From: Bradyrhizobium sp. CCBAU 51765
GTDB lineage: Bacteria; Pseudomonadota; Alphaproteobacteria; Rhizobiales; Xanthobacteraceae
Direction: 5' to 3'
Length of the DNA stretch: 64,000 nt
NCBI RefSeq assembly: GCF_015291725.1
Contig: NZ_CP030038.1
Span: 186,001 to 250,000, forward strand
A program made the position numbers and the translations under genes. Positions within the stretch are counted from its first letter, which is position 1, and each line of letters opens with the position of its first letter. The notes under the pieces are model-generated. The model made no database searches. It saw only the letters and a list, made by a program, of their open reading frames with translations, and was not told the origin of the DNA. Positions 18,405-27,182 of this stretch are shown in pieces.

Positions 18405-19178
18405 TCAGGCATCGAGGCGCATCGGCAGCCCGCGCCGCGCCATGTGCTCCTTGGCTTCGCGGATGGTGAATTCCCCGAAATGGAAGATCGAGGCGGCCAG
18501 CACGGCCGTGGCGTGCCCGTCGCGGATACCGTCGACGAGATGGTCGAGATTGCCGACGCCGCCGGAGGCGATCACGGGAACGGGAATACTGTCGGCGATC
18601 GCACGGGTCAGTGGAATGTCGAACCCCTGCCGGGTGCCGTCGCGATCCATCGAGGTGAGCAGGATCTCACCGGCCCCGAGCGAGACCACTTCCTGGGCAT
18701 ATTCGATCGCATCGATGCCGGTCGAGTTGCGCCCGCCATGAGTAAATATCTCCCAGCGGTCGCCGCCGGGGCGCTTGACGCGCTTGGCGTCGATCGCGAC
18801 CACCACGCACTGCTCGCCGAATTTTTCGGCGGCTTCCTTGACGAACTCGCGCCGCGCCACGGCGGCGCTGTTGATCGAGACCTTGTCGGCACCGGCGCGC
18901 AGCAGCGTCTTGATGTCGTTGACCTCGCGCACGCCGCCGCCGACGGTGACGGGCATGAAGCAGGCTTCCGCCGTGCGCCGGACCACGTCCAGCATGATGC
19001 CGCGGTTCTCATGGGTCGCGGTGATGTCGAGGAAGGTGAGCTCGTCGGCGCCGGCGGCGTCATAGGCGATCGCGGCTTCGACGGGATCGCCGGCATCCCT
19101 GAGATCGACGAAGTTGACGCCCTTGACGACGCGACCGTCCTTGACGTCGAGGCAGGGGATCACGCGCACCTTGAACAT
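18405..19178 (-). CDS. hisF: Imidazole glycerol phosphate synthase cyclase subunit
   Basis: 257 residues, a TIM barrel. The catalytic aspartates are in [13 protein letters not shown] (near residue 11) and VVAIDAKRV (near 130). The phosphate-binding loops GGVREVND and [10 protein letters not shown] are present. With HisH it makes imidazole glycerol phosphate and AICAR. It lies 10 bases after hisA. Confidence 0.97.
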   Translation of the reverse strand: MFKVRVIPCLDVKDGRVVKGVNFVDLRDAGDPVEAAIAYDAAGADELTFLDITATHENRGIMLDVVRRTAEACFMPVTVGGGVREVNDIKTLLRAGADKVSINSAAVARREFVKEAAEKFGEQCVVVAIDAKRVKRPGGDRWEIFTHGGRNSTGIDAIEYAQEVVSLGAGEILLTSMDRDGTRQGFDIPLTRAIADSIPVPVIASGGVGNLDHLVDGIRDGHATAVLAASIFHFGEFTIREAKEHMARRGLPMRLDA

Positions 19179-19188
19179 CCGATGTCTC

Positions 19189-19932
19189 CTAAGTGCGCGC
19201 GTTGCGGATCAAGGCGAGGGCGGCGGCGGGATCGAGCCGGCCGTCGTAGAGCGCGCGGCCGGCAATCGCGCCGGCGAGCTTCCTGGCGCGCGGCGTCAGC
19301 ATCGCCTTGACGTCCTCGATCGAGGCGAGGCCGCCGGAGGCGATCACGGGGATGGAGATGGCCTCGGCGAGCGCAATGGTCGCCTCCAGGTTCAGGCCCT
19401 TGAGCAGGCCGTCGCGCGCGATGTCGGTGAAGATGATGGCGGCGACGCCGGCATCCTCGAAACGCTTTGCGATCTCGAGCACCGTGACCTCAGAGGTCTC
19501 GGCCCAGCCTTCGACCGCGACCTTGCCGTCGCGGGCATCGAGGCCCACGGCGACGCGGCCGGGAAACTTCTTCGCCGCAGACTTCACCAGTTCGGGGTCG
19601 CGCACCGCGGCGGTGCCGATGATGACGCGGGTGATGCCCTTGTCGAGCCAGGCTTCGACGGTCTTGAGATCGCGAATGCCGCCGCCGAGCTGCACCGGGA
19701 TCTTGATCGTCTTCAGCATCGCCTCGACGGCCTGCGCGTTCACGGGCTTGCCTGCGAAGGCGCCGTCGAGGTCGACGACGTGGAGATATTCGAAGCCCTG
19801 CTCGGCAAAGCTCTGTGCCTGCGCGGCCGGATTGAGGTTGAACACGGTCGCGCGCGCCATGTCACCTTGCTCGAGGCGCACGCACTGGCCGTTCTTGAGG
19901 TCGATCGCGGGAAAGAGAATCACGGCTTCCAT
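19189..19932 (-). CDS. hisA: Phosphoribosylformimino-5-aminoimidazole carboxamide ribotide isomerase
   Basis: 247 residues, the half-barrel-duplicated TIM fold related to HisF. It shows [15 protein letters not shown] (catalytic Asp near residue 10), [15 protein letters not shown] and [12 protein letters not shown] (second catalytic Asp). The start overlaps the end of hisH by 13 bases, so translation is probably coupled. Confidence 0.97.
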   Translation of the reverse strand: MEAVILFPAIDLKNGQCVRLEQGDMARATVFNLNPAAQAQSFAEQGFEYLHVVDLDGAFAGKPVNAQAVEAMLKTIKIPVQLGGGIRDLKTVEAWLDKGITRVIIGTAAVRDPELVKSAAKKFPGRVAVGLDARDGKVAVEGWAETSEVTVLEIAKRFEDAGVAAIIFTDIARDGLLKGLNLEATIALAEAISIPVIASGGLASIEDVKAMLTPRARKLAGAIAGRALYDGRLDPAAALALIRNART

Positions 19933-20570
19933 CGCAAAAAGTTCGAGATCAGGGCCAGGCCGAAACGCTGGCTCTTCTCGGGGTGGAATTGCGTGCCGAT
20001 GGCGGTGTCCTTCGCCACGATCGCGGTGACGGGCCCGCCGTAATCGGCGCGCGCGAGCACGTCCGCCTCGCTGGCGGGATTGAGGTGATAGGAGTGCACG
20101 AAATAAGCGTGCTGGCCCTTCGGGCCGAGCGGCAGCTTGTTCAGCACCGGATGCTCCCTGAGCACCTCGAGCGTATTCCAGCCCATGTGCGGGATCTTCA
20201 GGCTTTCATCGCGTGGCGTAATTTTCTCGACGTCACCGCCGATCCAGTTCAGGCCTTCGGTGATGACATGTTCCTTGCCGCGGCTCGCCATCAGCTGCAT
20301 GCCGACGCAGATGCCGAAAAAGGGCCGCGCCTTGACCCGCACCGCCTCGGTGATCGCCTCGACCATGCCGTTGACGGCATCAAGGCCGCGCCGGCAATCG
20401 GCGAAGGCGCCGACGCCCGGCAGCACCAGACGATCGGCACTGTAAGCCTGGTCCGGATCGCTGGTGACGAAGACCTTTTGCGGGCTCTCCATGCTGCGCG
20501 CGGCGCGCTCGAACGCCTTGGCGGCGGAATGCAGATTGCCGGAACCGTAATCGATGATGGCGACGCTCAT
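19920..20570 (-). CDS. hisH: Imidazole glycerol phosphate synthase glutamine amidotransferase subunit
   Basis: 216 residues, class I amidotransferase. The catalytic triad is visible as GICVGMQ (Cys) and [10 protein letters not shown] (His and Glu). It supplies ammonia to HisF. The ATG at 20570 overlaps the stop of the upstream DUF2628 gene as ATGA. A 400-residue extended frame running upstream through that gene is an artefact. Confidence 0.96.
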   Translation of the reverse strand: MSVAIIDYGSGNLHSAAKAFERAARSMESPQKVFVTSDPDQAYSADRLVLPGVGAFADCRRGLDAVNGMVEAITEAVRVKARPFFGICVGMQLMASRGKEHVITEGLNWIGGDVEKITPRDESLKIPHMGWNTLEVLREHPVLNKLPLGPKGQHAYFVHSYHLNPASEADVLARADYGGPVTAIVAKDTAIGTQFHPEKSQRFGLALISNFLRWKP

Positions 20571-21097
20571 CTTGACCCTCCCGGTTCTGGAAACAATCCA
20601 ATGATGCCGCCGGCCGGAAGTGGCGGCGGGTTCGAAAACGACTGACCCTGCGTGGTGCGGGTCGGCGGCGGACCGCCGCGATCGATGGCCCATTGATCGT
20701 TGACGATGCCGTGCTGCTTCTGGCTCCAGCGCTCGAAGAAGCGGCGCTCGGCGGTGTCGCCGTTGTCGGCAACCACCACGTCGAGCTGCCGCCATTTGCC
20801 GCGCGACAAGGTCCAGCGGCGCAGGCTCGAGGCTTCGAACCCCATCAGCAGCGCGATGATGAGATTGGCAAAGACGACCGAGCTGCGGCCGACACCGAGG
20901 CTGGACAGCCCCGCGCTGAACGCGGCCGTGAAAAGCACCCAGCCAATCAGCGCCAGCCACAGCCGATTCCACAGCAGCCAGAACGGACCGAAGATCATCG
21001 CCCAGAAATGGAAGCCGTCGCGCACGAAGACGAACTTGTCGGTCGCGCGCAGATCGGCTCCGCCAGGGAAGGGAGCGTGGACTGTGTAGACAGGCAT
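20567..21097 (-). CDS. DUF2628 membrane protein in the his operon
   Basis: 176 residues. It begins MPVYTVHAP, then a [19 protein letters not shown] segment and two or three membrane helices to about residue 85, which is the DUF2628 pattern. A soluble tail (to about 140) and a Pro/Gly-rich C-terminus follow. It lies between hisB and hisH and overlaps hisH by 4 bases, so it is almost certainly co-expressed with histidine enzymes. No biochemical role is known to me for the family. Confidence 0.85.
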   Translation of the reverse strand: MPVYTVHAPFPGGADLRATDKFVFVRDGFHFWAMIFGPFWLLWNRLWLALIGWVLFTAAFSAGLSSLGVGRSSVVFANLIIALLMGFEASSLRRWTLSRGKWRQLDVVVADNGDTAERRFFERWSQKQHGIVNDQWAIDRGGPPPTRTTQGQSFSNPPPLPAGGIIGLFPEPGGSR

Positions 21098-21161
21098 GGT
21101 GATGCCCCGTTCTCTGAATCAATGATACCGCAAGCAGCGCGCCTTGCCGCGGGACGGAATG

Positions 21162-21755
21162 TCAGCCGCCGAGCGAGCCCTTGGTGGACGGGATTTCGCC
21201 CGCCGCCTTCGGATCGATCGCAACGGCGGTGCGCAGCGCCCGCGCCAGACCCTTGAAGCAGGACTCGGCGATATGGTGGCTGTTATCGCCATATAGTGTC
21301 TCGACGTGGAGAGTCACGCCGGCGTTGATGGCGAAGGCCTGGAACCACTCGCGCACCAGCTCGGTGTCGAACTCGCCGATCTTGTCGCGGGGGAAATCGA
21401 CCTTGAACACCAGGAAGGGGCGGCCCGAGATGTCGATGACCACGCGCGAGAGCGTCTCGTCCATGGGCATGTGCACCCCGGCATAGCGGGTGATGCCCAC
21501 CATGTTGCCGAGCGCCTGCCTGACCGCCTGGCCGAGCGCGATGCCGGTGTCTTCGGTGGTATGGTGATGATCAATGTGCAGATCGCCCACCGCCTTGACC
21601 GTGAGGTCGATGCGGGAATGGCGGGCGAGGAGATCGAGCATATGGTCGAAAAAGCCGATGCCGGTCGCGATATTGGACACGCCGGTGCCATCGAGGTTCA
21701 CGGAGACCTCGATGTCGGTTTCCTTGGTCTTGCGCTTGATCGTCGCGGTGCGCAT
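21162..21755 (-). CDS. hisB: Imidazoleglycerol-phosphate dehydratase
   Basis: 197 residues, monofunctional HisB with no phosphatase domain. The two duplicated metal-binding motifs are visible: [15 protein letters not shown] and [17 protein letters not shown]. It catalyses the sixth step of histidine synthesis. It is the first gene of the run hisB-DUF2628-hisH-hisA-hisF-hisE-coaA and is divergent from hslV across about 198 bases. Confidence 0.97.
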   Translation of the reverse strand: MRTATIKRKTKETDIEVSVNLDGTGVSNIATGIGFFDHMLDLLARHSRIDLTVKAVGDLHIDHHHTTEDTGIALGQAVRQALGNMVGITRYAGVHMPMDETLSRVVIDISGRPFLVFKVDFPRDKIGEFDTELVREWFQAFAINAGVTLHVETLYGDNSHHIAESCFKGLARALRTAVAIDPKAAGEIPSTKGSLGG

Positions 21756-21953
21756 TGAGAGCTTTCGCTATGGTTTGCCCGAAAACGGCGGTCTTTTAAC
21801 AGCCAAATGACGGCTTCGCTACTGCGGGAACGCTCCGGCAGGCCGGCACTTCCGCCTATGGTGAGCGAAATCTAGGGCCGGAACGGCCCGTTGTGCCCAG
21901 GTTGTGCCCTTTGCTCCGACCGCCTAAATCAGGCCGGACAACGAGGATCATCC
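21756..21953. promoter_or_regulatory. Divergent promoter region, hisB / hslV
   Basis: The space between divergent hisB and hslV should hold both promoters. An AT-richer patch GGTCTTTTAACAGCCAAATG lies near hisB at 21790-21809. A GTTGTGCCCAGGTTGTGCCC tandem lies at 21891-21910. I could not assign a heat-shock (sigma-32) promoter for hslV with confidence. Confidence 0.35.
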
Positions 21954-22514
21954 ATGCAGGCTTCCCAGAACAGCTCGCCGGTCTGGCACGGCACCACGAT
22001 CTTGACGGTCCGCAAAGGCGGCAAGGTGGTGGTCGGCGGCGACGGCCAGGTCTCGATCGGCCAGACCGTGATCAAGTCCAATGCCAGGAAGGTCCGCAAG
22101 CTCGGCAAGGGCGACGTGATCGGGGGCTTTGCCGGCGCGACCGCCGATGCCTTCACGCTCTTCGAGCGGCTGGAAGCCAAACTCGAGCAATATCCGGGAC
22201 AGCTGACCCGGGCCGCGGTCGAGCTCGCCAAGGACTGGCGCACCGACCGCTATCTGCGGCGGCTGGAGGCCATGATGATCGTCGCCGACAAGGACGTCTC
22301 CCTGGTGCTGACGGGCACCGGCGACGTGCTCGAGCCCGAGGCCGGCGTGATGGCGATCGGCTCCGGCGGCAACTATGCCCTTGCGGCAGCCCGGGCCCTG
22401 CTCGACACCGACAAGGACGCCGAGACCATCGTCCGCCGCTCCCTCGACATCGCCGCCGACATCTGCGTCTACACCAACCGGAATGTGACCGTTGAGAGCC
22501 TGGCGGCGGGTTAG
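21954..22514 (+). CDS. hslV: ATP-dependent protease subunit HslV (ClpQ)
   Basis: 186 residues from the ATG at 21954, with ACGAGGA upstream. It is the proteasome-like peptidase of the HslUV complex. The catalytic N-terminal Thr motif TTIL is at residues 14-15, so about 13 residues (ending WHG) must be removed to expose Thr. Conserved [11 protein letters not shown] and [14 protein letters not shown] follow. Its ATPase partner hslU is 1.3 kb downstream, after a GNAT gene and a DUF2585 gene. Confidence 0.95.
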   Translation: MQASQNSSPVWHGTTILTVRKGGKVVVGGDGQVSIGQTVIKSNARKVRKLGKGDVIGGFAGATADAFTLFERLEAKLEQYPGQLTRAAVELAKDWRTDRYLRRLEAMMIVADKDVSLVLTGTGDVLEPEAGVMAIGSGGNYALAAARALLDTDKDAETIVRRSLDIAADICVYTNRNVTVESLAAG

Positions 22515-22555
22515 GGCGGACCTGTGACTCAGCAGCGGGGCTCCGGACTGGCTGT

Positions 22556-22675
22556 AACCTCTCCCGCTTGCGGGAAAGGTCGCGCCGAAGGCGCGGGTGA
22601 GGGATTTCTCCTCTGGGGGATTATCCCATTGCGGAGACACCCTCTCCCGCAAGCGGGCGAGGGAGCGCAGTGCCG
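22556..22675. repeat. Intergenic repeat, CTCTCCCGCTTGCGGGA family
   Basis: It starts with the CTCCCGCTTGCGGGA hairpin, then CGCGCCGAAGGCGCG, and ends CCCTCTCCCGCAAGCGGG. A second member in opposite orientation lies at 26501-26585; both share the ATCCCATTGCGGAxACACCCTCT core when one is reversed. It fills the hslV to GNAT spacer. Confidence 0.8.
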
Positions 22676-22688
22676 CCGCGGTCGATAG

Positions 22689-23171
22689 ATGACCCAAAAC
22701 TACACCTTCCGTCCCATGACCATGGCCGACATGCCCCTGATCCGACGGTGGCTGCATGAGTCCCATGTCGCCGAATGGTGGCACGATCCGGAGACACTTG
22801 AATTCGTCGGCGGCGACCTCGCTCATCCTGACCTGGCGCAGTTCATTGTCAGCCTCGGCGACCGGTCGTTTGCCTATCTTCAGTGCTACCAAATCGGCCA
22901 GTGGCACCTCAGCTTCGGTCCGCAGCCGGTCGGGACGCGCGGCCTCGATCAGTTCATCGGCGAGTCCGACATGCTTGGATGCGGCCACGGCTCGGCCTTC
23001 ATTCGTTCTTTCATCGACCAGCTCTTCGCGCGCGGTGTGCCGCGCATTGTGCTAGACCCGAATCCTGCCAATGCCCGAGCCATTCGTGCCTATGAGAAAG
23101 CCGGATTCGTGCCGCAGCACGTCATTGTCACGCCCGACGGTCCCGCACTCCTGATGACCCGAGACCCATGA
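22689..23171 (+). CDS. GNAT family N-acetyltransferase
   Basis: 160 residues with a GNAT fold: [17 protein letters not shown] at the start, [13 protein letters not shown] as acetyl-CoA pyrophosphate loop and [18 protein letters not shown] as motif B. The [11 protein letters not shown] and [15 protein letters not shown] stretches resemble the AacA4/AAC(6')-like subgroup. The substrate is unknown, and an antibiotic role should not be assumed from this resemblance. The stop overlaps the next start by 4 bases. Confidence 0.88.
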   Translation: MTQNYTFRPMTMADMPLIRRWLHESHVAEWWHDPETLEFVGGDLAHPDLAQFIVSLGDRSFAYLQCYQIGQWHLSFGPQPVGTRGLDQFIGESDMLGCGHGSAFIRSFIDQLFARGVPRIVLDPNPANARAIRAYEKAGFVPQHVIVTPDGPALLMTRDP

Positions 23172-23800
23172 CGCTTGCTGCGACCCCCACCGCCAAAGCC
23201 CGCCGCACCAAGACCGCTTTTCCACCGCTCGGCTGGGCCGGCATCGCGCTGCTGCTGCTGGCGCTGCAGGCCGCGATTCTTTTCGGGATGGGACGCGTGC
23301 CGATCTGCACCTGCGGCACCATCAAGCTCTGGCATGGGGTGGTGAACAGCTCGGAGAATTCGCAGCAGATCGCCGACTGGTACAGCTTTTCGCACGTGCT
23401 GCACGGCTTCCTGTTCTACGGCCTGACCTGGCTGCTGTTCGCACGGCTGCCGTTCCTGCCCTTGTCCTGGCCCGCCCGGCTGATCGTCGCCATGCTGATC
23501 GAGGGCGCCTGGGAGATCGTCGAGAACTCGCCGTTCATCATCGAGCGCTACCGCGCCGGCACGATCTCGCTGGATTATTACGGCGACAGCATCGTCAATT
23601 CGGTCTCGGACAATCTGGCCATGATCCTGGGGTTCCTGGCTGCACGTGTGCTGCCGGTCACGGCGACCGTCCTGCTCGGCATCGCCTTCGAGATCATGCT
23701 GGCGCTTCACATTCGCGACAATCTGACGCTCAACATCCTGATGCTGATCCATCCGATCGAGGCCGTGAAACAATGGCAATCGGGCCCGCCGATCATCTGA
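23168..23800 (+). CDS. DUF2585 / UPF0314 family membrane protein
   Basis: 210 residues with about five membrane helices. The N-terminal tail is basic. Family blocks seen include [53 protein letters not shown] and [16 protein letters not shown]. Conserved polar residues (Cys pair, His, Glu, Asp) inside or next to helices hint at an enzymatic or metal-binding role. None is established to my knowledge. It overlaps the GNAT gene by 4 bases and precedes hslU. Confidence 0.88.
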   Translation: MTLAATPTAKARRTKTAFPPLGWAGIALLLLALQAAILFGMGRVPICTCGTIKLWHGVVNSSENSQQIADWYSFSHVLHGFLFYGLTWLLFARLPFLPLSWPARLIVAMLIEGAWEIVENSPFIIERYRAGTISLDYYGDSIVNSVSDNLAMILGFLAARVLPVTATVLLGIAFEIMLALHIRDNLTLNILMLIHPIEAVKQWQSGPPII

Positions 23801-23849
23801 CCTGAAATGCGGCTTGTCCCGGCCCGCATCTGACCCTAGCTAAGCACAC

Positions 23850-25154
23850 ATGACAGACTTCTCTCCCCGCGAAATCGTTTCCGAACTCGACCGTTTCATC
23901 GTCGGCCAGGGCGACGCCAAGCGCGCCGTCTCGATCGCGCTGCGCAACCGCTGGCGGCGGCAACAGCTCTCCGGCTCCTTGCGGGAGGAGGTTCTGCCGA
24001 AGAACATCCTGATGATCGGCCCCACCGGCGTCGGCAAGACGGAAATCGCGCGACGGCTCGCCAAGCTCGCGAATGCGCCGTTCCTGAAGGTGGAAGCGAC
24101 GAAATTCACCGAGGTCGGCTATGTCGGCCGCGACGTCGAGCAGATCGTGCGCGATCTCGTCGAGGTCGCGATCGCCCAGGTGCGCGAGAAGAAGCGCAAG
24201 GACGTGCAGGCGCGTGCCCAGCTCGCCGCCGAGGAGCGCGTGCTCGATGCGTTGGTCGGCGCCAATGCGAGCTCGGCGACGCGCGAATCCTTCCGCAAGA
24301 AGCTGCGCGCCGGCGAGCTCAACGACAAGGAGATCGAGATCGAGACGCAATCGTCCAGCGGCGGCATGCCGATGTTCGAGATCCCGGGCATGCCGGGCGC
24401 GCAGATGGGCGCGATCTCGCTCGGCGACATTTTCGGCAAGTTGGGAGGCCGCAGCAAGACGCGGCGGCTCACGGTGGAGAGCTCGCACGAGATCCTCGTC
24501 AACGAGGAGTCCGACAAGCTGCTGGACACCGAGCAGCTGACGCTGGAAGCGATCAGCGCGGTCGAGAACAACGGCATCGTGTTCCTGGACGAAATCGACA
24601 AGATCTGCGCGCGCGACGGCCGCGTCGGCGGCGATGTCTCGCGCGAGGGCGTGCAGCGCGATCTCTTGCCGCTGATCGAGGGCACCACGGTCTCGACCAA
24701 GCACGGCGCGGTCAAGACCGACCACATCCTGTTCATCGCCTCGGGCGCGTTCCACGTCGCCAAGCCGTCCGACCTGCTGCCGGAATTGCAGGGCCGCCTG
24801 CCGATTCGCGTCGAGCTGCAGGCGCTGACCCGCGACGACATGCGGCGCATCCTGACCGAGCCCGAGGCCTCGCTGATCAAGCAATATGTCGCGCTGATGC
24901 AGACCGAGGGCGTGACGCTCGACATCACCGACGGCGCGATCGACGCGCTCGCCGACGTCGCCGTGGCCGTCAACTCCACGGTCGAGAACATCGGCGCGCG
25001 GCGGCTCCAGACCGTGATGGAGCGGGTGCTGGACGAGATCTCGTTCACCGCCCCCGACCGCAGCGGCGAGACGATCAAGGTGGATGCGGATTTCGTGCAG
25101 AAGCACGTCGGGGATCTCGCCAAGAACGCGGATCTGAGCCGGTTCATTTTGTAA
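23850..25154 (+). CDS. hslU: ATP-dependent protease ATPase subunit HslU (ClpY)
   Basis: 434 residues. AAA+ unfoldase with [15 protein letters not shown] (Walker A near 57-64), [11 protein letters not shown] (Walker B) and an inserted I-domain (about 110-235) containing [16 protein letters not shown]. The C-terminal end is NADLSRFIL, the tail that docks into HslV. The HslUV complex degrades misfolded and regulatory proteins in the cytoplasm. Confidence 0.97.
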   Translation: MTDFSPREIVSELDRFIVGQGDAKRAVSIALRNRWRRQQLSGSLREEVLPKNILMIGPTGVGKTEIARRLAKLANAPFLKVEATKFTEVGYVGRDVEQIVRDLVEVAIAQVREKKRKDVQARAQLAAEERVLDALVGANASSATRESFRKKLRAGELNDKEIEIETQSSSGGMPMFEIPGMPGAQMGAISLGDIFGKLGGRSKTRRLTVESSHEILVNEESDKLLDTEQLTLEAISAVENNGIVFLDEIDKICARDGRVGGDVSREGVQRDLLPLIEGTTVSTKHGAVKTDHILFIASGAFHVAKPSDLLPELQGRLPIRVELQALTRDDMRRILTEPEASLIKQYVALMQTEGVTLDITDGAIDALADVAVAVNSTVENIGARRLQTVMERVLDEISFTAPDRSGETIKVDADFVQKHVGDLAKNADLSRFIL

Positions 25155-25182
25155 TTTTGGTGCAGTCCGCTATCTATCCGCG

Positions 25183-25313
25183 GTCGTCCCTGCGAAAGCG
25201 GGGACCCATAACCACCAGCGGTCCTTGTTGAAACAGATGGCGGCTCCGATCCCGGCACAAACGACCGCCTGTGGTTATGGGTCCCGGGTCGCGCTTCGCT
25301 TGTCCGGGACGAC
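25183..25313. repeat. Intergenic inverted repeat (GTCGTCCC..GGGACGAC type)
   Basis: The left arm GTCGTCCCTGCGAAAGCGGG with ACCCATAACC is mirrored by GGTTATGGGTCCCGG and TGTCCGGGACGAC. Same family as 4451-4577. It lies between hslU and the membrane-protein gene. Confidence 0.8.
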
Positions 25314-25346
25314 AGCGGAGGTTGCTCTCACCGGTTCGGGTGGGGC

Positions 25347-26471
25347 GTGACCGCGCGCATCCCGCAGAATCCCTGGCGGCTCCTGCTCGCGATCAACGCG
25401 GCGGTCATCGTTGGCGTCTTCGTCCACAAGATCCAGCTGCCGCCTTACGTCCCCTATATTCACCTCCTCGTCGACTATCATTTCGGCTTCATCAAGCGCG
25501 CGCTGATCGGCGCCGTCGTCGCCCTCTTCACCGACAAGGTGCCGGTCTGGCTTGTGTTCGCCCTCGGCGGGGCAACATGGCTGGTGACATCGGCGCTTTA
25601 CGCGAGGCTGTTTCAGAAGACCTTCGGCTTCACCGCGAGGACGCTGCCGCTGTTCGTCTTCACCGCGGGCTCGCCGTTCTTCCTGAAGAACTTCATGCAC
25701 ACGCTCGGCCATTTCGACATCTATGGCTGTGCACTGGCGATCATCCTGCTGCTGATGCCCGCGGGCTCGCTGCTGTTCGTTGCCACGGCCGCGCTGTTCT
25801 CGATCGTCCTCGTGCTGATCCATCACATTCATCTCTTGATGTATGTGCCGACGATCATCACCATCGTCGCGATCAGGCACTACCTGTCCCATGGCTGCAA
25901 TCGCACCAACATTGCTTTCGGTAGCGTCGCCCTCGCCGTCGTCTCCGCACTGTTCTTCGCGGCGCAGTTTTGGGGAACGATGCCGATCCCCGAAGCGGAT
26001 TTCGTCACCTATCTGAAAGGCCGGATGGCCGATCCCGCGCGGACCGACCTGCTGCAATTCGCCTACATCTGGTACCAGCCGCTGGCGAAGGAGGTTGCCG
26101 ACACCTGGGGTCGCCTGCCGCACAACATTCTCGGCGTGCCCGTGTTCGCACTGCTGATCTGGCTGCACACGCCGTTGTGGCGTTATCTTGCGCACCTGAT
26201 CGGCGCACTCGCCAGCGAAACGCACCGCCGTCTCGTCGTCGCGGCGCTGGTCGGCGTCACTCTCGCCTATGTCGTGATGTTCGCGATGGTGTTCGACTAT
26301 TCGCGCTGGATCTCGAACTGGGCGGTCTGCACGTTCCTGATCCTGCATGCGGTGAAAATGCTGCCGGCCGCTCGGGAGACAGAGCTGATCCCGGCGGAGG
26401 ATCGGAAGACCAACATCTTCGGCTTGATACTCACGCTGATCCCACGCGTCGGAATCGTGCGGCCGTTTTAA
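25347..26471 (+). CDS. Unrecognised polytopic membrane protein
   Basis: 374 residues, GTG start at 25347. About eight to ten membrane helices: for example LLLAINAAVIVGVFVHKI, VWLVFALGGATWLVTSALY, ALAIILLLMPAGSLLFVATA, FGSVALAVVSALFFAAQFW and VAALVGVTLAYVVMFAMV. Conserved-looking features are DYHFGFIKRALIG and HTLGHFDIYGCALA early, and YSRWISNW near the end. The layout recalls lipid-linked sugar transferases or polymerases, but I see no motif that decides it. Palindromic repeats lie on both sides, and neither neighbour is functionally related. Confidence 0.75.
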   Translation: MTARIPQNPWRLLLAINAAVIVGVFVHKIQLPPYVPYIHLLVDYHFGFIKRALIGAVVALFTDKVPVWLVFALGGATWLVTSALYARLFQKTFGFTARTLPLFVFTAGSPFFLKNFMHTLGHFDIYGCALAIILLLMPAGSLLFVATAALFSIVLVLIHHIHLLMYVPTIITIVAIRHYLSHGCNRTNIAFGSVALAVVSALFFAAQFWGTMPIPEADFVTYLKGRMADPARTDLLQFAYIWYQPLAKEVADTWGRLPHNILGVPVFALLIWLHTPLWRYLAHLIGALASETHRRLVVAALVGVTLAYVVMFAMVFDYSRWISNWAVCTFLILHAVKMLPAARETELIPAEDRKTNIFGLILTLIPRVGIVRPF

Positions 26472-26500
26472 AGCTCTGCTTGGGCCGCATCGAAGGTGCG

Positions 26501-26585
26501 CTCCCTCCCCCGCATGCGGGGGAGGGTTGGGGAGAGGGTGTTTCCGCAATGGGATTCCCCAAGAGCTCCCGCAAGCGGGAGAGGT
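26501..26585. repeat. Intergenic repeat, CTCTCCCGCTTGCGGGA family, reversed
   Basis: CTCCCCCGCATGCGGGGGAG hairpin, AGAGGGTGTTTCCGCAATGG core and GCTCCCGCAAGCGGGAGAGG hairpin. It matches the element at 22556-22675 in opposite orientation. It lies between the convergent membrane-protein and Smr genes. Confidence 0.8.
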
Positions 26586-26594
26586 GTAGAACCG

Positions 26595-27182
26595 CTAACC
26601 TCTCGCCCTGCGAATCCGCACATACAGCGCGCCCTCGCCGCCGTGGCCGATATGCGCGGTCTCGAAGCCGACGACGAAGGTGCGGAATTCCGGCAGGCTG
26701 AGCCATTCCGGCACCTGACGGCGGAGCACGCCGCTTTCGCCGCCGCTGCGGCCCTTGCCGGTGATGACGAGCACGAAGGTCAGGCCATCCTGATGGGCGC
26801 GGTGCAGAAAACCAGTCAGCGCGCGATGGGCGCGCGTCTGGGTCATGCCGTGCAGATCGAGCCGCGCCTCGATCTCGCTGCGGCCGCGCGAGAGCTTCGT
26901 CCGCTCGCGCTTGCCAAGCGGAGCCAGGGGCGGAATGGACGCTTTCGTCACGCGCGGCGCCGGCGCAGCGGCGACGGGCCGCGGCGATGACGCCGGTCGA
27001 TTGGCCGGACCGGCGGGTGACGACTCCGGGCGCGGCGCGGCATGCGTCTTCACGCGGGTCTTCCTCAGCGGCTTGACCTGCCTCGAAACGAGGTCCCACA
27101 GCTCGCGCTCCTCCTCGCTCAGCGCACGGCGGCGCGGCGAGGGGCGAGGCTCCAGCACGGGCGGACGGGACGATCGTTTCAT
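26595..27182 (-). CDS. Smr/MutS2-like endonuclease domain protein
   Basis: 195 residues. A basic, Pro/Ala-rich N-terminal part (1-100) leads into a Smr domain with LDLHG at 108-112 and VITGKGRSGGESGVL. These are the two hallmark motifs of the small MutS-related domain, which in other proteins nicks DNA or cleaves RNA. It overlaps the start side of mltA by 4 bases and so is probably translated with it. Confidence 0.9.
   Translation of the reverse strand: MKRSSRPPVLEPRPSPRRRALSEEERELWDLVSRQVKPLRKTRVKTHAAPRPESSPAGPANRPASSPRPVAAAPAPRVTKASIPPLAPLGKRERTKLSRGRSEIEARLDLHGMTQTRAHRALTGFLHRAHQDGLTFVLVITGKGRSGGESGVLRRQVPEWLSLPEFRTFVVGFETAHIGHGGEGALYVRIRRARG

Noticed and set aside
19920..21122. hisH extended upstream to 400 residues
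   Set aside because: The extra part is a second frame over the DUF2628 gene; the amidotransferase begins at [12 protein letters not shown].
22689..23171. Antibiotic (aminoglycoside) resistance gene
   Set aside because: The GNAT protein resembles the AacA4 subgroup only at fold level and lies in a conserved housekeeping context, so a resistance call is not supported.
23793..25106. A 437-codon reverse frame opposite hslU
   Set aside because: Shadow of hslU; no start context and no recognisable domain.
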